Origin: Cycas panzhihuaensis
Lineage: Eukaryota > Cycadophyta
NCBI GenBank assembly: GCA_023213395.1
Contig: CM041465.1
Coordinates: 173,855,741-173,919,740 of the forward strand
Direction: 5' to 3'
DNA length: 64,000 nucleotides
Of the stretch, positions 51,301 through 63,550 are shown piece after piece. Positions within the stretch are counted from its first letter, which is position 1, and every line of letters starts with the position of its first letter. The notes below the pieces were generated by a model. The model ran no database searches. It was not told the DNA's origin and worked only from the letters and a program-made list of their open reading frames with translations. A program made the translations under genes and the position numbers.

Positions 51301-54234
51301 TATGTGCACCCTTTATATTCGAAGATTGTGGCACATACTTGAAATACTCACAAATATATTAATTCTTCCCCAAATTCTCACCGGGGTTTATCCTTTAAAA
51401 GACACCTTAATAAATAAGAACTCAAAACTCCTCTAAGCATAATGCACCCACAAAACACACTCACTCACAATCCAGAATTCATCAAAAATACTCTTTTTTC
51501 CACTTAGATGGTTTTGAAAATTTTCACTTCTATTCCTAAAAAATGCCCTAGGATCCAAAAGTCCTATGTATTACACTTTCCTCCCTTTTATATAAGGCAA
51601 AGTCCATTACAAATAAAATAAAAAGAATTCAAAATATTTACAAGAATTATTTTACAAATTATTAATCATCTCATAGAGAGCCAATTTATTGGCAAATTGT
51701 CATAATGACAATAGAATCAAAATTATAACATGAACCTATATTTTACCAAATGCTCTTCACCTCCGTCAACATCTTATGCACCACCTACCTCTAGCTATTG
51801 CATTAATGACAATCATGTAATTAGTGAATGTAATTAATTTGACAAGTGTGCAACGATTCTCAAATCAAAGAAGCTTGACTGATAAGGGCTTACTTTTGTA
51901 TTCTATGCCCATCTGATGAATTGTTCTTTTAACATGTGTTATCTGATCATCTCTTACAATAGAAAGGCAATTTCTTTTTGCCACAATTTTCCTTTCATAT
52001 TACAACATTGAACGTACTAAAAACTTTCCACTCTCGCACTCATGAAACATGAGGGCAGAAAGAGGTTGGCCTTTGATCACACGAAGATGTAGGAAACGAT
52101 CAAAGGACATTTGTCGAAAGAACAAAAAACTTTGGTTCACAAAAACAATGACGAATTCAAAATCTTTTGCCAAAAATTTGTAACTTTCCTATGAAGGCAA
52201 ATGCTTTAGATTCATGAAGTTATATAAACAATAAAGCATCATGGAGTTGTGATTATTCTAACAACTCACATCCCTCACCATAAATATCGAAGAGACATCT
52301 ATCGTCTTGATTTTGCACTGCATATGAATTTCAAATTTTGAATCTTGTGATTTGCTATTTTTGCCTTTATGAGTATTAGGCCCTTTGCTTTGCGAAATGA
52401 CTTCAGTCCTGCAAGATCAAACCATATAGACTTTGCACTACATTCAATCAGCTTTGCCAGAACACTCCTTGAAGATATTACCAAACTTGTGTCGGCCCCT
52501 CTCATGATTTCTTTAGAATGTTTCAAAAATATATTCCTATGATTTGATTTAAAGGAACTTACAAAGGACCCTGCAAATGCCAAATGTCTAATTTGTGGGG
52601 AAATGAAGAAAAAAAATTTTGTGATTTTCAGCAAGAATGTACAAAAAATCTCACATCAGACTACCACGCATGTCTTTGCCCCTTTTCATCTGTTGCTTGA
52701 TCACAAAAGGAAAGGTACATTTTGGGGTGGCAACAATGACCAAATGGTCAATTGAAGCATATAAAGGGAGCGATGCAAGTTGCTTCAAAGTAAGCAAGGA
52801 AACGAATAAAATAGAGATAAGTCGACGAGAGGAGGATGAGTTGGGAGACACACCCAACAAATCAATTCCTGAAGGATGGAAAAGAAGATATCTCAAAAAA
52901 TTGGGGGGATGCCTTTTAAGGAACAACAAACGTAGATTAAGGAAAAGAAAATGTAAACCAAACAACAACATAGAAGTGAGTATAAAAAGTTATAATGAGA
53001 GCACAAGGAAAGGAAAAAGGAAAAACTTGCCTAAACATGGTTGAAGTATAATCAATAACACTACTACAAAAGAAATCAAGCTAAAATACCCAACAAAAAG
53101 AAATGGAAGCAATATTATATGTATGCATGACCTATAATTATACATTTAGATGTCCTTGTTGACAATGTCATGGTTCAAGTGAGGAAAGACATGCATGCTA
53201 CACAAGATTACTGAATGTTTTTACTTAAAAGATCATAACTATTCAAACTTTATACTTTTTCATTTATAGTTCAAGTAGTCATACTTTGTATCTTAAATTG
53301 AATGCACGATCTACAATTGCGTAATTGGATGCCCTTGTTGGCAAATCTTGTGGCTCAAGCGGAGAGAGATAAAGATAAATATGCATGCTACATACCACTA
53401 TTAAATCTTTATCCTATATAGGTCATGACTATTCAAAATTAACCCACCTTCAACTAGCTGCCTAATAGACATGTCATGTCACCTTTTACTAACATATCTA
53501 ATATAGAATTTAATAAATATCAACTGTGATATTTATAATGCTATATAAAGCAAACAACAATGCATTTTCTACTTGTATAAACATATATAATTATGATTTG
53601 ATAAAACAAACATATTCTTTTTCCCATATGGAAGATAAACAAAGAATGGTTCCACTATTTACAGCCTTAAGCTTAAAAATGATAACAATTCATAATGCCG
53701 AATCCCGAAACCACTCTCAAAATAAAAAGTAGAAAGGCGATTTACAAAATAAAGCGAAACATCTAATGCCAAAAAATAGAAAAGCATGCATTACTTTACT
53801 TTGACCAAAATATATGCCACAATAAGGACCTAGATGCATAAATTCCCCTCAAAATCATTCAAACATTTACTTGAAAATGTGAATGGCACTTCACAAAATA
53901 ACACTTGTATTGTGTTCCCAAAGAAAAGCTACTTCTAAGGAAAGCTTTTAGAGAATATCAAGCACCAAATGTTAATCATTGTTAACATATGAGACAACTA
54001 AATCTTACTTCACACATTCAAGCACAACTTACAAACACTTCTAGAAGCAATTGACAATTAAGCATCTAAGAATCTGATTACTATAGTATTCAACAAGTCT
54101 TCAATTTTTAAGTAGTGTTAATAAGAATTGATAACACAGAGATCAATGTTACCAAATCGTACAAGAATATCAAGACATAGAATAATAATTTCCAAATAGT
54201 ACATCAACCAAAAGAAAGTATAGAAATACCTCAC
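51301..54234. other. Unassigned interval
   Basis: No retroelement motif is recognised. The plus-strand frame at 52637-53044 encodes a basic 135-residue sequence (Arg/Lys-rich second half), and the minus-strand frame at 52634-52299 encodes 111 residues. Neither shows a known motif, and I do not call them genes. AT-rich simple words are common. Confidence 0.35.
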
Positions 54235-54423
54235 CTCCCACAGAGTTTTAACAGAAACAATTCCAGAGTAATCTGGATTGGAAGAAGACGAATAACATAA
54301 CCTCCATCTTGTATGATCTCTTGACCTTAAGCTCAATTTATACTTGACCTTTGCAAATACAACATCAACAGCATGTGTCCCGTAGGATTCTCTAATAGGA
54401 AGCACCTCACTATTCCACCCAAA
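54235..54423 (-). CDS. Candidate host-gene exon of unknown function
   Basis: On the minus strand, TTTATATGCAG precedes and GTGAGG follows an open stretch of exactly 189 bp (63 codons, no stop), giving a symmetrical exon. The peptide starts F-G-W-N-S-E-V-L-P-I-R-E-S-Y-G, includes V-D-V-V-F-A-K-V-K-Y-K-L-S-L-R-S and ends S-V-K-T-L-W-E. Composition is balanced and protein-like, unlike neighbouring frames. I do not recognise the family and cannot find partner exons, so it may be a captured or decayed exon. Confidence 0.35.
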
Positions 54424-54490
54424 CTGCATATAAATAGATCCTACATGTCAGATTAAAATTTATTTATAATTTGAAGTACATACAAAAATG

Positions 54491-54493
<3 letters not shown>

Positions 54494-54549
<56 letters not shown>
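54494..54549. repeat. (TC)n(AT)n microsatellite
   Basis: About 18 TC units (54494-54530) run directly into about nine AT units (54531-54549). Confidence 0.95.
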
Positions 54550-54550
<1 letters not shown>

Positions 54551-57500
54551 AAAGAAATAACTACAACTAGTACTTAATCTTTACCCATACTGATATAAGT
54601 TAATCAAAAAAGAAGAACACATAAATTATTGACGTGAACCATGTGGGAAAAAAACAACCACATGAAATAAACAATTCTTCCAAAAGTGAGCATAATCACA
54701 TCGTTTACATCTAAGTTAAGATTCTCTACCAAAACAAAGCAAGGAAAGGTGCCCATTCCAAGGAAAACCTCAATTTGCGAAGATGCAAAAAAAATCTTGA
54801 AACCCTAACTATTCCAGACAATAGACAACATTTAAAAGAATCTCAAATAACAATTTGAATATTCAATATAAAATAGTCAAAATGCAACATAATAATTTAT
54901 TGTGCCAAATCTTAAGACAAAACTACCACTCCATTACCATCATGATGAAATGCAACAATATTATAATGCATCCCTTTTCATCATGAATATCTTACAAACT
55001 CTCATCAACCATAAGGAAAATCACAAATTAAAACCATGAGCACATAGTGACAAACTAAATGGAAATTATTATGTATTAAATCTATTTTTCTACATGTGAT
55101 CCCTTTTGTAAGGCAATGCACTTGATTTGGTTCACATAAATGGCGAGTTCTTGTTAGTCAAGAACTTAACACGATATAGAAAACAATCTAATCTACAAGG
55201 TAACAATTTTCCAATTATTTTTTGTTGCCAAAATGCCAAATTGAGATAACTAATATGGAAGTTGGCATGAGTTAGGTTCAAACTTTTATTTGGTATTCAC
55301 TATAAATCTGTTCAATTCAACCTGCCATTCATCTAAAAGATATCACCAATGATCTCATCATTTTATCTTACCAAGAAATACAATCCAAATAAAAATGTTG
55401 CATGCAAAGGATTTGTTTGATTTCTCTATGATTATATTATTACATTCATCCTACACCCCAAGTAACCCAAAATTTCGCTTAATACCATACATGTTGCACA
55501 CCAATGTTACAAAGTAAAACTGTAGCACAAACTCTATTATCAAATGTATATCAACCAAAACTATCCTACCAAACTACTTACAACAATCTCTAACCTTTAA
55601 ATACCATATCCATGCGATTACAACAAATGAATATCACTAGTTGATGGAAACTTGTCATTCAATGCATTCCTACACAATACACCTAAACAACATATTATAT
55701 AGCCTAGTAATAAGTATTACACGATTGGATAATAAGATACCATACAATCAGATCACCTCACTCCCACTATGCAGTGTTACATACAAACCTAATGCAACTC
55801 ATCTACACAAAAGCAACTAAGCCCAATTCTACATTTAGTGTGCTATTGACAAATTCTTCAAGGTTTGTAGGCTCAAACCCAAACTTTGAATAAGTTCCTA
55901 TAAAGTAGCATTCAATTATACAAGAAAAGAACAAGTGTTGAAAGATGCTTTCATAAGACATCATCTAGCCAAAGCTACTTTATTTCAAGAATCATTGCCC
56001 CCTAGGGGGAAGGATCGCCTCAACTCATATGGTATGTGGGCGAATCCATCAAATAGAAGGGTTAGTTCAATTCATGAAGCAAGTTGCAAATCCTTTCAGT
56101 ACTTCAAAACATATCTCTATAAGGGGTAAATATTCAAGTGAAGCCACTATCTCACCATTGATTTATAGAGTATTTAGTAAAAATAATAAGATACTGAAAA
56201 AAATATTGATAACTAGAACAAATATTCTAGAGGAATTTTGCTTCTTGACGAACTAGTGTGTCATTTCAAATGGTATTCTCTGAGTTCCTATAATCGTAAC
56301 ATGCATGTAAGATTGCAACCCCCATATGAGTGGCCATTTACTCCATCCTTTAGAACAAGAAGGCCAATATTGCATATGATCAATTAATCAACTATTATTA
56401 AAAATGAGTCCATTTTAATTTTTTCTATCTCAAAGAAAAAATCTATGCTCAAAACATCACCTAAAAACAAAAAATGGCTTCCGATCTACCAAAGACATCA
56501 ATCTCCAAGTTCTATCACAAGATGAATGAACCAAACGTAAATGGGTTTTGCTATATAAACTTGCAATTTGGCCAAAGAGACTACCATCCACAACTTCCAA
56601 ATATAGAAGAAATAATCCCATTCGTAGAAGATGCTTCCATAGTATTATTCAAGTATGAAAGATAAAAGATATCCATGTATGCATTCCAAAACAATGCCAT
56701 GGAAATGAAAATGCTAAATACTGAATATCTCAATAACAACATAAAGCCCAACGCAAGATCCAAGATTTGTCTTGTAAATAAGAGGGACCCCAAAAGATCT
56801 AAGCCTAACAAATGATCCAATGTGTTAAAACAAAAACTAGGGAATATCAATATACCAAGCCTCTCATCATGCCTCCAATCCAAAATGTTGCACACCTTTT
56901 CATTAATCAAAAATAAACCATCATTAGCTTATTAATACCAACTAACCTTATATGACCAAACCCTAACTTGATGAATTCCATGTGCCAAAAGGCAAAAGAT
57001 CACCCGCCCACACAATGAACAACAAATGCCCTTTAGTTATAACACATCCTAATAAACCTTCCTAAATAATCCCAATCGATCTCCATGATTAGGTATATAG
57101 CAATGATAAGCTACTCACATGTACAGTAGCATCCAAAGGCCATACAATGGATTAGAACTAACTATCAAAATGAGGCCACAAAAAGGTAAAAGGATAAGTC
57201 CACTACTAATAGGGAATCAATGTGGTATGACATCAAAGAATAGAATATGTGCCCAAAGAAAGGACAAATCCTATAAGGGGATGGCATTTCATTAGTTGTA
57301 ACAACCTTGCCTTAGAAAGGCTTAATGCCAACTTCATACTCTCATCTATTAGTATTATAAAGTGCTACCCCTTGTTAAAGCATTGACATGATCTTGATCG
57401 TCCTTACTAAAGCTCTACTCTAAGAATCCTATTACAATAAATGCACCTATGAGTTCGTGCTTAGGTGCCCAAAAGGATGATGTTAATAATCTGCCTCAAA

Positions 57501-57700
57501 CTCTCCTATGATGGGCACTAGTTGAATACATGGCTACTAACCCATACTAATGAAAGATATTTGTGTCTGATACAAGTTATAAGTGGAATAAGAAGGCAAG
57601 CCATCATAACATAGTAGAAGGTGCAAGTTTGAACCAAATATGTTAAAACTTGTTATAATGATATCAAAAGGGAGAGAAATCATTTTCGCTTCGCAAAGAT
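54550..57700. other. Unassigned AT-rich interval
   Basis: No protein family, RNA gene or terminal repeat is recognised. Short frames at 55935-56129 and 56474-56665 have no motif. Many ACAA/CCAAA words suggest ancient decayed repeats. Confidence 0.4.
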
Positions 57701-58083
57701 AAGACCCATAGAAGAACATCAAACCCAAAACAAGAGATCTTTCTAGCTACATTGGAAAAGGAATTGATGAAAATACATACGAGTAAATCTCCAAGACAAA
57801 GAAAAGGTGTTCTGCAACAAATTTTGAAAAGGAACCCTTCCTATGATACTTACGCTAACTCTAGCCAAACTCAAAAATCTTATAGAGAAGGTCTATGTAA
57901 AAATCCCAAGATGCAAGAAAGGAAAAAATTGATCTTTATTGCTTGATGATACAAGAAGGAATAGTACAAGTATTTAAAGCGAAATGCATGAGTGACACAT
58001 GTCAAACATGCTAGACAGGTATAACAACTTTCAAAATACAAAGATTCTAAAGTTACAAAAGAGTAAAACATTATTTCTAACAC
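57701..58083 (-). repeat. Copia-3 3' LTR
   Basis: On the minus strand, TTTTGGGGGGG (58094-58084) is followed by TGTTAGAAATAATG, a purine tract and LTR start. The LTR carries the palindrome GCATGTTTGACA/TGTCACTCATGC (57986-58011) and then CTTTAAATACTT as TATA box, like the LTRs at 1-335 and 28127. The far boundary is uncertain. Confidence 0.65.
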
Positions 58084-58181
58084 CCCCCCAAAATGTTTAC
58101 TCTTTGTCCCTTAACCTAATTTTCCTTTTGAAGTACAAGAATTTGTCCTTCCACAGTAGTTTGGTGAAGATATTTGTTAAT
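58084..58181 (-). pseudogene. Copia-3 RNase H C-terminal tail
   Basis: The minus-strand frame gives Q-L-T-N-I-F-T-K-L-L-W-K-D-K-F, equal to the Q-L-A-D-I-F-T-K-x-L end of Copia RNase H (compare Copia-2). The G4 LTR cuts it at 58182. The remainder of Copia-3 would lie beyond G4, outside the window. Confidence 0.65.
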
Positions 58182-58233
58182 TGTATGAATATACGGGTTC
58201 GTAGTAGGAATAGAGAAAGAGAGGATGTTGCAA

Positions 58234-58818
58234 TGTAGCATTCCAAAATATGGTCGAAACTATACCTTATGGCCATTCAAATCAAAGGTCTTTGAACGAG
58301 GATTCCAACGGTTCAATCGAAAGTTAATTCTGGCATCTATATCAAAAGTTATGACCGTTTAAAGTCAGCCTGCCAGTTTTTGGAAAAGTTCTAGTCGACT
58401 TCTATTTGAGTAGTATTAAGAAGAATATCACCCAATCTAGCCGACTTCTAATTGAAGTATTTTGATCACTATAAATAGGAAGTTTGAACTGCATCCCAAA
58501 CCATCTTCGAAGGATCTTTTCGCTGTGTATTTTCGGTTCTAGGGCTACAATTAGCTCGCCCATTTGGGGGTTGCAGTTTGGAGGGCTCCTCCCCTCGAAG
58601 AGGGAAGGTCACTTTTTCAGGGAAGACTGGCATTTTGTTGTAATTTCGCTCTATTTTGGTATTATTTGACAATAAAGATTATTATTTACTTCTATGGATT
58701 CTGTAATTCCTGTTCCTTGTTCATTTTCTTATTGAATAGCATCTAGTTATTGTTTTTAGTGGATTATTACCTGTATTTTTGAGGAAAATTGTTGTAAAAG
58801 TAGAACTAGATCACTACA
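58234..58818 (+). repeat. E2 5' LTR
   Basis: 585 bp. TATAAATAG at 58470-58478 is the TATA box. Upstream, CGACTTCTA-TTGA-like units at about 58396 and 58441 form a 25-bp direct repeat, also present in the 3' LTR. The 5' LTR is about 110 bp longer than the 3' one because of a gap in the latter near 60965. Confidence 0.88.
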
Positions 58819-58820
58819 AG

Positions 58821-58832
58821 TGGTATCAGAGC
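58821..58832 (+). promoter_or_regulatory. E2 primer binding site, initiator-Met type
   Basis: TGGTATCAGAGC, a perfect match, two bases after the LTR. Confidence 0.9.
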
Positions 58833-58841
58833 TTCGTTTCG

Positions 58842-58973
58842 AAGGGAAAGGGTAGAGAAGATTTGGAACATACAAAGGCAATTCTGCTCATTCTTGAGAA
58901 AGCACAATTGTTCACAAATAAGAAAAAGTGTTCTTTCGCAAAGGAGACGTTCGTAGCAAGTGGTCATATGTGA
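58842..58973 (+). pseudogene. E2 RT thumb fragment out of order
   Basis: Soon after the primer site the frame reads E-D-L-E-H-T-K-A-I-L-L-I-L-E-K-A-Q-L-F-T-N-K-K-K-C-S-F split here as the Gypsy RT thumb (H-L-x-x-L-x-x-x-L-x-x-x-x-L-x-x-N-x-x-K-C-x-F). It lies upstream of the gag fragment, the reverse of the normal order. Confidence 0.65.
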
Positions 58974-59070
58974 TGGTTCTGACTAGCAGAGAATATAGAT
59001 TTTTACCATTGAAGTCACAGTCTTTATTGACAAAGAGGCAGTTGAGAACAGTATTTTTAGACCAAGAAAG

Positions 59071-59337
59071 ATGTTTGACCATTTTGAGCCTAGTGAAGGC
59101 ATCGATGCAAGAGAATGGGTAGAATGGGTTGAAGCTCGAAATCAAGTCACAGGGAGTACAACAATTGATGATTATTGGGCAGGCTTAAAATTGTTCTTGG
59201 GAAAAAAAGCTTATGATTGGTTCAATAATTGGTCCAACCAATCAATAGGATACACCGATTGGTTTTGGTTTCGACGTGCATTTATCAAAACATTTGGACA
59301 ACAACAAAAAGATCATCAGACCCACAAGTTAAGGTGA
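59071..59337 (+). pseudogene. E2 gag fragment
   Basis: W-V-E-W-V-E-A-R-N, W-A-G-L-K-L-F-L-G-K-K-A-Y-D-W-F and W-F-W-F-R-R-A-F-I-K-T-F fit the Ty3-type gag capsid domain (helix, A-x-x-W-F, F-x-x-A-F). It is followed by Lys/Glu-rich sequence (59340-59540) shared with E1. Confidence 0.65.
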
Positions 59338-59339
59338 GG

Positions 59340-60563
59340 GTACCAAAGCATCAAAGCAACCAAATGAAGGGGCAGAAGTAAAAGAAGAAGGAGAAGAAGC
59401 AAAGATTGTACAAGAGCTAAAACAAGAACCAGTCAAGGGGGAACAACATGAGTACATAGAAGATTCAAAGCAAGCTCGAACGACAGAAGAATCTCAAGTC
59501 AATATCAGAGAAGAAATCCAAGGTGAAGTTACATAGGGGCAGCACGAAGACAAGGAAGAACAAGTCAATTTTGAAGAAGAATCACAAAAAACTTCAGGCA
59601 AGGTACTCATTGATGCTATGTTACACATGCACATCTCTCTTGGTAGTTTTGTATATCCTCTCTCTTTCCCTAATTCAATAGCAATAGAAAAGCCCTTTTC
59701 TCCTCAACCCATAGTTAGCCGTGCTCTTAATCCCCTTCACTTTAGTTTTTTCGTAGGTCAAATCCCAATTTCTCTCTGTAACCCTAGTTCATCTCTTTAC
59801 TTACCTACTCCTTCACCCTCTACAAACCATCCTCATTAGGATACTCTTCAAACCACTCATCATGTTTCATCACTCAGTATTACCCCTTACAAATCCCAAT
59901 CCGACTTTTCCCAAACCCCTTCAATTCCATATTATCAATATTGTCTTTTTCCGTTAAATCTTTTCTTTTGTTTGAATACCAATCCCAAAACCCTACTAAA
60001 ACCTTTTTTTCATGAAGAACCTCTATCACTTATTCCTCATTCATCCTTCTCTCCCAAAAAGTGTTGTGGTCCAACAAAACCTACACAAATTTTCATCCCC
60101 ATCCAAGGCATACTACAAAATTTATCCCTTCTTCCTATACCTTCAAAGCTATGCTTGATCTCAGTTCACAATTCCTCCTTTACTTTCTTTCACAATAAGC
60201 AATCACCAATCCATGACCCTCACGATCAATTCTTTTCCCGAAGCCTTCACGTCTTTTTCCAAGATCCACCCCATCTGAAAACAAAATGTGCAAATTCAAG
60301 ACAATACCAGGACAACATATTTGAGATACCTCATAGGTCCCAGGATCCTTCTGATTCAAAACAAGACATAACATGTACCTAGCCCCAAGAACAAACATCG
60401 GCGAATTCAAGATGCCTACTTGCAAAGCTCCATAGAAGACACAAGATCAAACCAAATCTTCACGACCTACAAGATCTAGCAGGAGGTGGTTGGAAGATTA
60501 GACTGAGCTACAAGTATTTCTCAATACTTCGAGGGCGAAGTATTATTTTAAGGGGAGGGAAAT
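59340..60563 (+). pseudogene. E2 Glu-rich and Ser/Pro-rich interior, polyprotein tail
   Basis: The frame runs through E-E-G-E-E-A-K-I-V-Q-E-L, then a long stretch rich in Ser, Pro and Phe with few stops (59618-59839, 59972-60382). It is closely paralleled by E1 at 47705-48800. I know no family for it. The conservation between E1 and E2 suggests it came from the autonomous parent, either as a gag-pol linker or as an extra 3' segment. Confidence 0.5.
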
Positions 60564-61039
60564 TGTAGCATTCCAAAATATGGTCAAGATTATACCTTAT
60601 GACCATTCAAATCAAAGGTCTTTGAACGAGGATTCCAATGGTTCAGACGAAAGTTAATTCTAACATCTATATTAAAAATTATGACCGTTTAAAGTCGGCC
60701 TGCCAGTTTTTGGAGAAGTTTTGGCCGACTTCTATATGAGCAGTATTAAGAAGACATATCACCCAGTCTGGTCGACTTCTAATTGAAGTATTTTGATCGC
60801 TATAAATAGCAAGTTTGGGCCACATCCCAAACCATCTTCTGACATTCTTTTGGCTACATATTTTTAGTTCTAGGGCTGCAATTAGCTCACCCATTTGGGG
60901 GTTGCAGTTTGGAGGGTTTCTTGCCTCGAAGAGGGAAGCTCACTTCTTCAGGAAAGACTGCATCTCGTTATTGTCTTTTGTGAATTATTATCTGTATTTT
61001 TTAGGAAAACTACTATAAAAGTAGAACTAGATGGCTACA
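60564..61039 (+). repeat. E2 3' LTR
   Basis: 476 bp, TGTAGC...GGCTACA, followed by TGCAA. TATAAATAG is at about 60800-60808. Confidence 0.88.
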
Positions 61040-61364
61040 TGCAACACGATCAATCCATACATGCTCAACACCATGTACACAATATATATACAATATATCA
61101 CAACATCGACATATAAAGAAGCACAACACAATAAGCACAATGTCACTTATATCAAAACTGGATGTATAGAAGTCAGATGCGATCACCCCAAACAAACTCA
61201 GAACCATCTGCTAGGATCAAGATGCGCCACATCGCATACCCCACATTTGCCCCTATTACATATATATACATATCTGAACCAATATATGTCGTTTAGTAAC
61301 TAACTAAAACAAACTCAAAACTAATTTCTTTTGACGACATAATTAACAAAATTGATGCCTAACA

Positions 61365-61402
61365 TCTATCCCCCTCTTTTAGCTCTAAGTGCCTCGCTTA
61401 GA
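61365..61402 (-). promoter_or_regulatory. G4 polypurine tract and 3' hairpin
   Basis: On the minus strand, TCTAAG-CGAGGCA-CTTAGA (61402-61384) is a six-pair hairpin that includes the accessory stop codon. AAAAGAGGGGGATAGA then abuts the LTR. Position and type correspond to the hairpins of G1, G2 and G3. Confidence 0.6.
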
Positions 61403-63136
61403 AGTAGTTGTTGGATCTGCAATGATTTGAGTAGAATCTGGAGTTGAATCTTTAGCTACAGTTTTAGGTGGTGTCGAAGAAGACCCCTTAGAATAAATAG
61501 GGTCAAGTCCTGCTTTGCAATGCCATTTCCAATTTTCACGACTAACCACTTCAACACATTGAAGAACTCTCTCACGGTGTGCCTTCTCTTCATTTAGTCG
61601 ATATGATAATTCTTTAATATAATGTTTTGATCGCTCTTCATTCTGTCAAAGTTGTTCCTCCAGTGTATTGATTTGCTGAATATGGCGAACTTCTCAATTA
61701 TACATTTCTTCATTTGTTTTTAATAATTGACTGCATTCACTCTCCTTTTTGCGTAGCAATTCCTCCGTTTTCTTTAATGAGTCTTCCATTTTCTTTAACG
61801 ACTCTTTTGCTTCCTCGCATTCCTTTTGTAACTAATCATAATTATTTATCTTCTGAAGGTTATCCTCCATTATCCTTATAAGTGATCCTTGTGTTTCCAT
61901 TATTGTCTGATATGCATTAATCACGAGTATGTGTTGAGCCTTTACAACTTGAAGATTATCAAGAATTGTTGCATGCTGCTCTCTTTCAAGTTCTGGATTT
62001 GGTTCTGTCTCCCTGTTAGATGAATTATCTGCAATTGCTCCCATTAATTCATATCTTGCCACTTCACTGTCAACCGTAGGAGATGCTGGAATACTCAAAT
62101 CTAGTGCCCTAAGGACCTCCTCTATCGGAGGTTCACTTCCTTCCTCGACTTCTTCATCTTCCTCTCCACTCGAACTGAGATCCGAATAATCCGCAATGTA
62201 GTCTTCATCTGAGTCATTAAAAGAAGTAGATGAGGATTCATTTGTCCCATGTACCATAACAACCTTGCGTTTCTTTGTCTACTCCCTTCTACTCTCCTTT
62301 AGTACTTATCGTTGAATCTTCTTTGGTGTAGACGAGTCTTTGTGGAATGCAGAAAGCAGTAAAATCGTTGGATTCCTTGCAACATTAGGTAGATGAAACT
62401 TCTCGTAACACAACCCCAACAAGTACAAAGTGAAGTTAAAACTAGATTGTGTTCCTGTAATTAACTAATGGAGTGATGTTTTCATTTTTTTGGAGATGAA
62501 AGCAGACCAGTTATAAACTGTGCCCCTCATTATTCCTTGGAGATATGGAGCAGTCCACCATGGCAGTGCCTTACAACGTTGTTCTCCTAACAACTTGGTA
62601 CACATTATTATCGCAACAACCATCACGTTTGTAGTTTTTAGATGAGTTACCGGAATGCCTCTTCCCCCATGCTTGGTGTGAAATTCTTTTCTACATATTG
62701 CCTTAATGATCTGATCTTTCATTGCAATTGTCAAATTCCCTGTTTTCTTAACCTCCTGCCCTTCCCTCGAAAATCCTGTTAACCTCACTATGTCTTCTTC
62801 CATCCTTATAATGTTTCCATTGATTGTTAACATTCTATCTCTGAAATTATACCCTTGTAATACATCCTATAGTTTTTTCGAATTTTTCGAAAAAATTGGT
62901 AATGAGGCGGCTTGCACAATCCCTACACTTCCTAATTGTGCCTTCAATAAGGCAATACAATCCTCAGTTGCCAATTTGACCCACTTGTGCAGTACTAGTG
63001 AATCTAGTATCTGCCACATGATATGTCGTCCCTCGATCTCAAATGGCAACTCTGCATCCCTTTCCTCGTCGATCATCTTCCGTGATGATTCGGCAAATGA
63101 CAACATACTCTAGGCGAATCTCGCAAATCCAGACAT
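61385..63136 (-). pseudogene. G4 accessory 3' frame (TGFxxEG protein)
   Basis: One frame of about 583 codons from the ATG at 63136, closed by four or five stops where Gln or Trp is likely. The N-terminal part has I-M-W-Q-I-L-D-S-L. The core is V-R-L-T-G-F-S-R-E-G-Q-E, then G-G-R-G-I-P-V-T-H about 37 residues on, L-P-W-W-T-A-P-Y-L and Y-N-W-S-A-F-I-S-K-K-M, which aligns with D-W-S-E-F-L-A-E-D-M of G3. An acidic Ser/Asp/Glu linker (62257-62100) and a long coiled coil (about 61990-61560) follow. Length equals the G2 copy. No membrane segment is seen. Confidence 0.72.
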
Positions 63137-63550
63137 TATCTCTGACAATACATAGGCTTTTCGTAATGCACTTGTCTATCTGCTTCGGTGGCTCCTTGCT
63201 TGGCTCTCTCTTGCTCCATTGCCTTCTCGAGACCCCCCTCATTTTTAAAGAGGGGGGTGTGGTTAAAACCCATGGTTTTTTTGCCCAAAACCATGGGCAA
63301 AAACCATAGGCTACCCATGGTTTGGGTGAAACCATGGGCAGTCCTATGGTCGGCAGTGTGGTCATCCGGTCTATCGGCCTGCCGCCCGTTGCGGTCGACT
63401 AACCGTCTGGCAGCTCGCCAATCAGTCGCCGGCCAACCGATCAACCTATATATTTTTTTTATTTATACATTTTTTTTAAGGCCCCTGATATAATTATGCC
63501 ATTGATGTGCATCTATTTGCTTTGATCACGTTGGTTACATCAAGCTATGG
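63137..63550 (-). promoter_or_regulatory. G4 spacer with nested hairpins and CG-rich block
   Basis: Two hairpins built on CCCATGG lie here: CCCATGGTTTT/AAAACCATGGG (63269-63279 and 63287-63297), and CCCATGGTTT/AAACCATGGG (63314-63323 and 63329-63338), the second enclosed by ACCATAGG/CCTATGGT (63303-63310 and 63343-63350). Next to them is a CG-rich block (63355-63440) and an A/T-run with TATATATA (63447-63480). On the minus strand the order is TATA-like, CG-rich, hairpins, accessory ATG. This could act as an internal promoter or RNA signal. Confidence 0.5.

Larger units (their letters stand above)
58234..61039 (+). mobile_element. E2: complete small LTR element, TSD TGCAA
   Basis: LTRs 58234-58818 and 60564-61039 start TGTAGCATTCC and end CTACA. 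TGCAA is found both at 58229-58233 and at 61040-61044. A perfect initiator-Met primer site TGGTATCAGAGC is at 58821-58832 and a purine tract AAGGGGAGGGAAA at 60550-60562. The 1.7-kb interior holds an RT scrap, a gag scrap and the same Glu-rich and Ser/Pro-rich sequence as E1. It cannot encode its own enzymes. Confidence 0.9.
58182..61364 (-). repeat. G4 3' LTR in two pieces (58182-58233 and 61045-61364)
   Basis: E2 splits the LTR into 52 and 320 bp (the left E2 target copy is 58229-58233, the right 61040-61044). Rejoined, it has TG...CA ends. Left of it the Copia-3 RNase H frame starts at once, which fixes that end. Confidence 0.7.

Noticed and set aside
52299-52634. 111-codon minus-strand frame as a gene
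   Set aside because: No motif, no splice or promoter context.
52637-53044. 135-codon plus-strand frame as a gene
   Set aside because: Basic low-complexity composition, no recognisable domain, no supporting signals.
61000-63200. Envelope-like protein in the G4 and G2 3' region
   Set aside because: No signal peptide or membrane-spanning segment is visible; the region is a charged coiled-coil protein.
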